Assembly (NCBI RefSeq): GCF_023657445.1
Contig: NZ_JAGTWY010000001.1
Location: forward strand, 2,604,001-2,668,000
Length of the DNA: 64,000 bases
Source: Marinobacter sediminum
GTDB lineage: Bacteria; Pseudomonadota; Gammaproteobacteria; Pseudomonadales; Oleiphilaceae
Direction: 5' to 3'
In this document: positions 57,625 through 64,000 of the stretch, one piece after another
How the letters are laid out: the number at the start of each line of letters is the position of its first letter
Position numbering within the stretch: the first letter of the stretch is position 1
The notes under the pieces: generated by a model
Databases searched by the model: none
What the model was told of the DNA's origin: nothing
What the model saw: the letters and a program-made list of their open reading frames with translations, nothing else
Made by a program: the position numbers and the translations under genes

Positions 57625-58428
57625 ATGAACGCGATCACAGACACCAGCTGCAACTTGCCGTCTCCGTATCCCGGAAACCTCTGTCGGAACGTATTCCTTT
57701 CGCTGCTTTTGCTGAGCCTTCCGATGGCACACGCCGACGCACAGACTGCCTTTGGTGAGGACAGTGCCGTACTGGAAGTGGTCGATCCGTTCATCGAACT
57801 CCATACCGCGCCGGGCCGGGGCTATCCGGTGTTTCACGTGATTGAGAAGGGCGAACAGGTAGAGCTGCTGAAGCGCAAGACCAACTGGTACAAGGTTCGA
57901 TCGGCTTCCGGTGAAGAGGGCTGGACCAAGGCCGCGCAGCTAGGGCGCACCCTCCAGCCGACCGGGCTTCCAGCGGATTTGCCCGAGGTGGGTCATGGTG
58001 AATACCTGGCATCAAGCTGGCGCGTTGGCTTTACCACCGGCCTGTTTGAGCAGTCCACGAGCTTCAGTCTGGCGGTGGGCTATCGCCCCCTAACCTGGCT
58101 GGGCGCGGAGCTGGAGGCGGGCAAAATCTACAACCAGTCGGTCACCAGTGACTACTACAGCGCCAATCTCATTATCGAACCTTTCCATCGCTGGGACCTT
58201 ACGCCCTACGCGCTGGCCGGAGTCTCGCGCTTTTCGTTCGATGCGCGCCAGAAGGTCCTTTTGAGCGACCTCGGCGATGCGGACGCCTTCAATGTGGGTG
58301 GCGGCCTGAGCTATTACATCGGTCGCAATTTTCTTATTCGTGCCGAGTACCGCATGTACTCGGTTTCCTCAAATTCAGACAGCACAGGTTTAAGTGAATG
58401 GAAAATCGGTCTGAACACCTTCTTCTGA
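57625..58428 (+). CDS. Outer-membrane barrel protein with SH3-like domain
   Basis: 267 residues from the ATG at 57625, which opens a long signal peptide (NVFLSLLLLSLPMAHADAQ). Residues ~40-105 form a bacterial SH3-type domain (VVDPFIELHTAPGRGYPVFHVIEKGEQVELLKRKTNWYKVRSASGEEGWTKAAQL). The rest is an eight-strand-like barrel ending in LSEWKIGLNTFF with a C-terminal Phe. It resembles the 'outer membrane beta-barrel domain' family first defined in Myxococcales. The longer upstream frame (to 57490) is AT-rich and without signal. It overlaps the next gene by 31 bases. Confidence 0.85.
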   Translation: MNAITDTSCNLPSPYPGNLCRNVFLSLLLLSLPMAHADAQTAFGEDSAVLEVVDPFIELHTAPGRGYPVFHVIEKGEQVELLKRKTNWYKVRSASGEEGWTKAAQLGRTLQPTGLPADLPEVGHGEYLASSWRVGFTTGLFEQSTSFSLAVGYRPLTWLGAELEAGKIYNQSVTSDYYSANLIIEPFHRWDLTPYALAGVSRFSFDARQKVLLSDLGDADAFNVGGGLSYYIGRNFLIRAEYRMYSVSSNSDSTGLSEWKIGLNTFF

Positions 58429-59099
58429 CGCCAGGTCTCTCTGGCTACGGGACCGGCAAGGCGCTGCTACTGGCGTGCTCGCTGGTCATTCCACAATGGG
58501 CAACGGCGCAGGAAACCGCGGACAGTGAAAAACCGGCTCCGGTTCAGGTGATCGCTCCGGAAGTAAAACCACGCAATATCCAGGAGGCGGATATTGATGC
58601 GGAATTCTTCGAGGTGGGTGCTTTTGCCGGCATGATGACGATCGACAACTTCAGCAGCGAACCCCTGCTGGGTGTCAGCGCCGCTTTCCACGCTACCGAA
58701 GATTTTTTCCTGCAGTTCAATTATGGCTTTACCGAGGCAGGGCTGACCTCGTTCGAGGAACTCAGCGGGAGCAATGTACGCTTGCTGACAGACTCCGACC
58801 GGGACTACAGCTACTACGATTTTCTGGTGGGTTACAACATCTTTCCGGGCGAGATCTTTTTCAGTGATTCGCTTACCTTCAACTCAGCCTTTTACCTGGT
58901 GGGAGGCGTTGGCAACACCGAATTTGGAGGGGAAAGCAATTTCACCACGACTCTGGGCACAGGTTTCCGAATCGTACTGCTGGACTGGCTGACGGTGCAC
59001 GTTGATTTCCGCGATCACATGTTCAACAGTGACCTGATTCGAGAATCACAGCTGACCCATAACATTGAGTTCTCTTCCGGGTTCACCCTGTTTTTCTGA
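58398..59099 (+). CDS. Outer-membrane beta-barrel protein
   Basis: 233 residues. Signal peptide ALLLACSLVIPQWATAQ (ends ~38). A short linker leads to a barrel of the same family as the upstream protein (FFEVGAFAGMMTIDNFSSEPLLGVSAAFHATEDFFLQFNYGFTEAG ... VHVDFRDHMFNSDLI ... EFSSGFTLFF), ending in Phe. The start lies inside the preceding gene, so the pair is translationally linked. In Myxococcus, related barrels anchor the Glt complex in the outer membrane; the same role here is inferred. Confidence 0.85.
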   Translation: MENRSEHLLLTPGLSGYGTGKALLLACSLVIPQWATAQETADSEKPAPVQVIAPEVKPRNIQEADIDAEFFEVGAFAGMMTIDNFSSEPLLGVSAAFHATEDFFLQFNYGFTEAGLTSFEELSGSNVRLLTDSDRDYSYYDFLVGYNIFPGEIFFSDSLTFNSAFYLVGGVGNTEFGGESNFTTTLGTGFRIVLLDWLTVHVDFRDHMFNSDLIRESQLTHNIEFSSGFTLFF

Positions 59100-59137
59100 C
59101 GGGATGAACCCCACAACGCCGGAAAAAATCACCTGAG

Positions 59138-60811
59138 CTATAGCCGGCAGGTCAGCTCCGCCAGCTCCTCATCAAAGACGCGGCGGTTTTCACTGTAATC
59201 CACCGGCACCTCCACCAGGTGAACGCCACCGGTGGCCAGGGCCTTTTCCAGGGTCGGGCGCAGGTCGTCCGTGCGGTTAATGCGATGGCCGCTGGCACCA
59301 TAGGACTCCGCGTACTTCACAAAGTCGGGGTTGCCGTAGTCCAGCCCGAAATTCTCAAAGCCTTCCTGGGACTGCTTCCACTTGATCATGCCGTAAGCGC
59401 TGTCATTGATGATCAGCACAACCAGGTTCAGGTTCAGCCGCACCGCGGTTTCCAATTCCTGACTGTTCATCATGAACCCGCCATCACCGCATATCGCCAT
59501 GACTTTCAGGTCCGGATACAGCATGGAAGCCATCATGGCGCTGGGCAACCCGGCTCCCATGGAGGCAAGCGCGTTATCCAGCAACACCGTGTTGTTGTCA
59601 TACGCCGGGTAGTTCCGGGCAAACCAGAGCTTGTACATGCCGTTATCGAGAGCAATGATGCCGTCTTCCGGCATTACCTGGCGAACATCATGCACAATGC
59701 GCTGGGGAATGACCGGGAATCGGCCGTCTTCGGCACGCTCCTGCAGATGCGAATCCACCGCCTGCTTGACCTCCATCAGGCCTGTGAAGTCGTGATTGGA
59801 ACAGTGACCGCAGTTTTCAGCCATATATTCCACGCTGTTGGCGATATCGCCCACCACTTCGTGCTGAGGGAAGTACACCGGGTCCACGTCGGCCGCACTG
59901 AAGTTGACATGAATAACCTTCTTGCCGCCCGGTGTCATGAAAAATGGCGGTTTTTCGACCACATCATGGCCAACGTTGATCACCAGATCTGCGCGGTCGA
60001 TGGCGCAATGGACAAAGTCGCCGGCGGAAAGCGCGGCATTACCCAGATACCCGGGATGCCGCTCATCGACAACGCCCTTTCCCATCTGGGTGGTGAAGAA
60101 AGGAATGCCGGTTACGTTCACCAGGTGGAGCAACGCCTGTGACACCCGCTTCCGATTGGCACCGGCGCCGATCATGATCACCGGGTGCCTGGCCTGGCGC
60201 AGCATGTCGCAGGCCATCTCCAGGCTCTTCCCGCTGGCCGACGGCCTGCGAGCATCACTGGGTTTAAAGATGTGGGTATCGGGTTCCGGCGCCTCAGCGG
60301 CAATATCCTCCGGCAGTTCCAGGTGCACTGCACCCGGCCGCTCTTCCGAGGCCAGCCGGAAGGCTTCACGAACCTTGGCAGGGATGGTATTGGCGTTGGT
60401 GATCTGGCGGGTATATTTGGTAAGTGGGCGCATGAGGTCCACCACATCAAGGATCTGGAACAACCCCTGCTTGGAGGACTTGATAGGCTTCTGGCCGGAA
60501 ATCATCATCATCGGCATGGCGCCCAGCTGGGCATAGGCTGCCGCCGTTACCAGGTTGGTAGCGCCGGGGCCCAGCGTGGAGAGACAGACTCCAACCTGGC
60601 CAGTCAGGCGACCGTATGTGGCAGCCATAAAGCCTGCGGCCTGCTCATGTCGATTCAGCACCAGCTCGATGTTCGAGGTCCGCAGTGCTTCCAGGAAAGC
60701 CAGATTCTCTTCCCCGGGTACTGCGAACACGTATTTGACGCCCTCATTTTCCAGCGCCTCAATGAACAGCACCGCTCCGGTTTTAGCCTTGGTAGGTTGC
60801 TGGTTTGACAT
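59138..60811 (-). CDS. Acetolactate synthase-like ThDP enzyme (large subunit type)
   Basis: Thiamine-diphosphate enzyme likely condensing two pyruvates to acetolactate. 557 residues from ATG 60811 (MSNQQPTKAKTG). N-terminal catalytic Glu is in LNRHEQAAGFMAATYGRLTG; ThDP/Mg site is GDGGFMMNSQELETAVRLNLNLVVLIINDSAYGM; the central domain is FAD/NAD-like. No regulatory small subunit (ilvN/ilvH) is next to it, and the C-terminus (VPVDYSENRRVFDEEL) resembles catabolic AlsS-like forms. No alsD is seen. It could be an orphan or a related carboligase. Confidence 0.85.
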   Translation of the reverse strand: MSNQQPTKAKTGAVLFIEALENEGVKYVFAVPGEENLAFLEALRTSNIELVLNRHEQAAGFMAATYGRLTGQVGVCLSTLGPGATNLVTAAAYAQLGAMPMMMISGQKPIKSSKQGLFQILDVVDLMRPLTKYTRQITNANTIPAKVREAFRLASEERPGAVHLELPEDIAAEAPEPDTHIFKPSDARRPSASGKSLEMACDMLRQARHPVIMIGAGANRKRVSQALLHLVNVTGIPFFTTQMGKGVVDERHPGYLGNAALSAGDFVHCAIDRADLVINVGHDVVEKPPFFMTPGGKKVIHVNFSAADVDPVYFPQHEVVGDIANSVEYMAENCGHCSNHDFTGLMEVKQAVDSHLQERAEDGRFPVIPQRIVHDVRQVMPEDGIIALDNGMYKLWFARNYPAYDNNTVLLDNALASMGAGLPSAMMASMLYPDLKVMAICGDGGFMMNSQELETAVRLNLNLVVLIINDSAYGMIKWKQSQEGFENFGLDYGNPDFVKYAESYGASGHRINRTDDLRPTLEKALATGGVHLVEVPVDYSENRRVFDEELAELTCRL

Positions 60812-60968
60812 GGTTTTCCCCGAACTGGTGGCTTTGATCCCGAGCATAGCACTATCAGGCTATGACACCTTTACCCATTGCCTACTATACGTATCTGGGA
60901 AGCATCGGATGCCCTCCACGCTGAAAAACTGCGCCGAGGGCCCGATCGGGAAACTACCTGGAAAAACC

Positions 60969-62993
60969 TCAGTCAGAGACTGGATTTTCTGCCTGTAAGA
61001 CGTCGGCAGGCACGCGGTCTTCACCCCAGCTGCGATAGACCCTTTCCACCACACGCTTTAATTCATCCTCGCCCACATTCGCGGGTTCACCGCGTTCCAG
61101 TGGGTCGTAATGGAAGATATACAGCCGGGACGCGAACTGCTCGAACGGCAGAGAGGATTCACCAAAGCGTTCGCCATGCCCCGCCGTGCTCACAAGCACC
61201 TCGTCACCCCAGTTCTGACCACTGTCGTTATTGGGGTTAAAGAAGTACACCCGCATCTGGCCTTCCGGGTCCAGCGACACCCGCAAAATAGTGATGGCGT
61301 GCCAGCCGATGAACCGGGCGGCACTGTCGGTAACCGCAATACCCGCAGGCTGTGGATGGATCAGTGGCTGATTGCCGTTGTAGTAGGGATGATAACTGGC
61401 ATAGAAATGCCGGATAAAACCTTCCAGGTCATCCAGTTTTCCGGTCGCCACATCTACGTTGATGGCAAAGCCCCGGCCAGCGGACCAGCCGTGAAATTCC
61501 GGGTTGACCCACTTGTGAGGGTCGCCCTCACGGCCCGAAACGAGCCGTCCCATTTCGGCATAGATCCGGTCCAGATGCGGCACGACCACCAGCGACACCG
61601 GATCAAGATCAAGAGTAACTTCCGACGCAACACCAACGAGACTGCGAGCCGATGACACCGGCTGCCCCTCGAAATGCATGATGATTTCATTATCCCGGGC
61701 CGCCCAGGCCACCATCTGCAACAGGTAGTCAGGATCGTTATAGGCCCACATGGAAAGTGCGCGGGCAGACTGACACGTAGGATTATTGCCCTGCCCCACG
61801 CCAAGCGGCTGGCCCAGCATGTTCAGCACGCCGTGAATCAGCCAGGCACCGGGCTGCGGCTGATAGCCATAGGCCAGTTCAAGACGCTCACGAGCCTGTG
61901 GGCACAGAGACAGCCGGGCCTGGCGCCAAAGCGCCGGTGCTACCGGAGGCTGATAGAGAATACCGCGTTCAAGCAACAGGGCCAGCCCATACAGCCCCTG
62001 AGCCGTCTCTGGATAGACGCCCTCTACAATCAGCGTATGGACCAGTTCGCGATAACACAGCAGGCAGTCACGCCCGGTACTCGATAAACCCAGCGCCTCA
62101 CTCAGCAAGGCATCCTGATCTTCCAGAATGAACCGCACAAAAGAGGCATGGTAAGGCGATACCAGACCGGTATCGTGCATGGAGCGGGCGAAGCCGGTAG
62201 CTTCATTCTGAAGCGCCTGGGCATCCATGGATTCCAGACGCTGTTCGTAAACGACGATACCCGGATCTTCACTGCAGGCGCGCGTTGGCCCATACAGGCT
62301 GGAAATCAGCCGGTCGGCACCTCGGCCAGCGCCGCCCAGATCCGCTTGCGAATCCGCGCGACACAGAGCGATCTGGGTAATCATTTTGCGCACATCCGAG
62401 ACCTGAATCGGCCGCTGCTGGACTATGCGCCAGATTTCTTCGATCAGGCTGTCAATCACATGCTCATAGCCGATGTGATTGGCCACATACTGAACCAGGG
62501 CCTGGCTAATCAGGGCGAGTCTGCCCTGCTCACGCTCGGCCTCGCCGGTCATACCGAACAAGAGACCCAGATTAATGGCCAGTACCTGCGTCAGGTAGTG
62601 GTGTGCCTGTTCCGCCGACACCGTCGGGTGCAGGTAATGCCCCCGGGCGACGGCAAGCAATCGCAGCTCACTGCAAGCCTCTATGACGACCGTGTCGGCA
62701 TTCTGGCTCTGAAGTGAGTAGGTGGTAAGGGTCGGGAGCAGAATACTGGGTTCGGCCCAGTCCGTGCCGGCAAAAATACCTGCCAGTTCGAGGCGCTGGG
62801 CGCGTTCCTCAATAATCCTGCATCCCTCGGGCTGTAACAGAACCCTGCGGGCAATATCCAGCACACGTGGAAGCTTGCCGGCCTTCGCAAAAGACCGGCT
62901 CTCTTCCAATGCCTGGATTGACTCATCCAGCTTCTGTACCAGCTTGTCAAAGTTGACTGCCGGCACTGCGTTGCCCGGTTGGTGATCGTTCAA
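60969..62993 (-). CDS. Uncharacterised 674-residue protein with possible Cys/His/Asn triad
   Basis: Large protein I do not recognise. I put the start at TTG 62993 (MNDHQPGNAV), 8 bases after GAGG; TTG/GTG codons at 63020 and 63017 would add up to nine residues. N-terminal ~300 residues are helical. Further on, NNPTCQSARALSMWA (Cys407), IGWHAITILRVS (His565) and YFFNPNNDSGQNWG (Asn586) have the order and context of a papain-like Cys-His-Asn/Asp triad. The gene follows the ATP-grasp gene by 55 bases. Amidase, protease or transglutaminase-like activity is inference. No signal peptide. Confidence 0.75.
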   Translation of the reverse strand: MNDHQPGNAVPAVNFDKLVQKLDESIQALEESRSFAKAGKLPRVLDIARRVLLQPEGCRIIEERAQRLELAGIFAGTDWAEPSILLPTLTTYSLQSQNADTVVIEACSELRLLAVARGHYLHPTVSAEQAHHYLTQVLAINLGLLFGMTGEAEREQGRLALISQALVQYVANHIGYEHVIDSLIEEIWRIVQQRPIQVSDVRKMITQIALCRADSQADLGGAGRGADRLISSLYGPTRACSEDPGIVVYEQRLESMDAQALQNEATGFARSMHDTGLVSPYHASFVRFILEDQDALLSEALGLSSTGRDCLLCYRELVHTLIVEGVYPETAQGLYGLALLLERGILYQPPVAPALWRQARLSLCPQARERLELAYGYQPQPGAWLIHGVLNMLGQPLGVGQGNNPTCQSARALSMWAYNDPDYLLQMVAWAARDNEIIMHFEGQPVSSARSLVGVASEVTLDLDPVSLVVVPHLDRIYAEMGRLVSGREGDPHKWVNPEFHGWSAGRGFAINVDVATGKLDDLEGFIRHFYASYHPYYNGNQPLIHPQPAGIAVTDSAARFIGWHAITILRVSLDPEGQMRVYFFNPNNDSGQNWGDEVLVSTAGHGERFGESSLPFEQFASRLYIFHYDPLERGEPANVGEDELKRVVERVYRSWGEDRVPADVLQAENPVSD

Positions 62994-63048
62994 ACGATAA
63001 TCCTCAGGGCCTGGCACCAAACCCGATTGTTGTTAATCATTCTCCTGA

Positions 63049-64000
63049 TTATACATAGAAATCGAGTTCTTCCTGATGTTTCAGAAGATCCCGCATGGTG
63101 TAAGGATCATCACCGAAGAAATAGACCAGCCCCCAGTGCGTGCCGAAAGCAGTCCGCTTGGTAACGGTCTCCTCTACCGGCGGCGTCAACTCGTGAGACT
63201 CGAAATACTCGTGATTCTCGGTCTCTTCCGGAATTTCCAGCTTGCTGACCACCCGGCGGCGCGGATAGACACCGAAGCATCCGGCATAACCCTTGGCATC
63301 CACCACTTCTTTCGGGAAGAACGCTTTTACTTCCTCTTCCGTGGCCTTGGGATCGAAGGTCAGGATCAGGCCCTGATAGGCGTTGAAGCCATAGGCGCGC
63401 TCAAGCAACTCGAACACCTTGAAACCTGGCGGACGATACGCCACCTCACCGAAGTACATGGTCCTGTCGCTGGTCACGAAGTACTCGGGGTGAATAAAGC
63501 CAAACTCAATATCAAAGGTCTTGATCAGCTTTTCGATTTCACCCTTGATCTGCTCACGGTACTTCTCAAGATCCGGCGTCGCGGGGACGAACACTGAATA
63601 GCCGAGAGTGACGTATTCCGAGATGTTCAGAAACGCAATTTTACCGTTGTGGACCCAGGCCTCGACCGCGAATTCCCAGCCGTCCAGGTGAGATTCCATG
63701 AGAACAGGAAACTCTTCTTCCGGGATGGTATCCACCTCATCAGGGGTACGGATCACCCTGTGACCAAGGCAACCTGCCTTGTCAAAAGCCTTGAGGTGGA
63801 TCGGGTCGTTCGGGTCACCATCCAGTTTGAGCAAGGTCTGGTTAACACGCTTCAGGAAACGGATTACGTCGCCCTTGTCGTGAGCCTCCTCAAAAATACC
63901 CACCCGGATACCGCCGAGCTGGGCACGACGCTTCATCAGGGCCTTGTCACGCAACAGCATGGCCTGGCCGAACAGGCGTGGCTTGTCCATCAACACCGAG
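63049..64000 (-). CDS. ATP-grasp domain protein (N-terminally truncated by window edge)
   Basis: The frame is open to the window edge, so the gene starts beyond it. About 317 residues are visible. The ATP-grasp core includes FPVLMESHLDGWEFAVEAWVHNGKIAFLNISEY and, near the end, FIHPEYFVTSDRTMYFGEVAYRPPGFKVFELLERAYGFN. These match the metal- and ATP-binding strands of carboxylate-amine ligases. Substrate not predictable. It is the upstream gene of the Cys/His/Asn protein. Confidence 0.8.
   Translation of the reverse strand, partial: SVLMDKPRLFGQAMLLRDKALMKRRAQLGGIRVGIFEEAHDKGDVIRFLKRVNQTLLKLDGDPNDPIHLKAFDKAGCLGHRVIRTPDEVDTIPEEEFPVLMESHLDGWEFAVEAWVHNGKIAFLNISEYVTLGYSVFVPATPDLEKYREQIKGEIEKLIKTFDIEFGFIHPEYFVTSDRTMYFGEVAYRPPGFKVFELLERAYGFNAYQGLILTFDPKATEEEVKAFFPKEVVDAKGYAGCFGVYPRRRVVSKLEIPEETENHEYFESHELTPPVEETVTKRTAFGTHWGLVYFFGDDPYTMRDLLKHQEELDFYV

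Overview
The window is a 64 kb stretch of a gammaproteobacterial chromosome, most probably Marinobacter or a close relative. I infer this from the gene orders rimP-nusA-infB-rbfA-truB-rpsO-pnp, secG-tRNA-Leu(GAG)-rimP, folP-glmM-tpiA, grpE-dnaK-dnaJ-dapB-carA-carB-greA and ratA-rnfH/bamE/fur/recN, from Pseudomonas-like protein sequences, and from a WS/DGAT-type acyltransferase of the kind abundant in hydrocarbonoclastic marine bacteria. I see no prophage, insertion sequence or CRISPR array. Both window edges cut a gene.

Layout. 1-3.2 kb: end of a branched-chain amino acid ABC transporter operon (livH'-livM-livG-livF) with a strong bidirectional terminator. 3.3-6.7 kb: three envelope proteins (DUF3015, DUF4105, lipoprotein hydrolase), then a long inverted repeat. 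6.8-21.5 kb, minus strand: pnp, rpsO, truB, rbfA, infB, nusA and rimP with a structured leader, tRNA-Leu, secG, tpiA, glmM, folP and ftsH (translation, RNA decay, secretion and wall/folate precursor genes). 21.9 kb: yhbY, facing away from ftsH without the usual rlmE between. 22-32 kb, minus strand: greA, carB, carA (attenuator-like leader), dapB, dnaJ, dnaK, grpE (sigma-32 promoter). 32-38 kb: recN (two LexA boxes), fur, bamE, rnfH, ratA, an NSS-type sodium symporter, smpB. 38-43.5 kb: WS/DGAT, ssrA (tmRNA), S41 peptidase, SDR and cheV.

43.5-59.1 kb is the most interesting region. A minus-strand operon runs 57.2 to about 44.4 kb. It encodes a secreted coiled-coil protein, two large TPR proteins (one a lipoprotein), a smaller TPR lipoprotein, a small periplasmic protein, one TolQ/ExbB homologue, two TolR/ExbD homologues, a TonB-like protein with an AgmX/PglI-type C-terminal domain, and a 970-residue lipoprotein with two c-type haem motifs. 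Two predicted outer-membrane barrels, one carrying an SH3-like domain, are transcribed divergently. One TolQ, two TolR, an AgmX/GltJ-like protein, TPR proteins and outer-membrane barrels make up the composition of the Myxococcus Agl-Glt trans-envelope machinery. I infer a proton-driven trans-envelope machine of unknown function.

59.1-64 kb: an acetolactate-synthase-like ThDP enzyme, an unrecognised 674-residue protein with a possible Cys/His/Asn triad, and a truncated ATP-grasp enzyme. The last two look like a two-gene unit.

All functions are read from sequence recognition without database searches. Several start codons were moved from the longest frame to a downstream codon supported by a Shine-Dalgarno (SD) sequence or family length. 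Promoters, terminators and leaders are predictions by eye.
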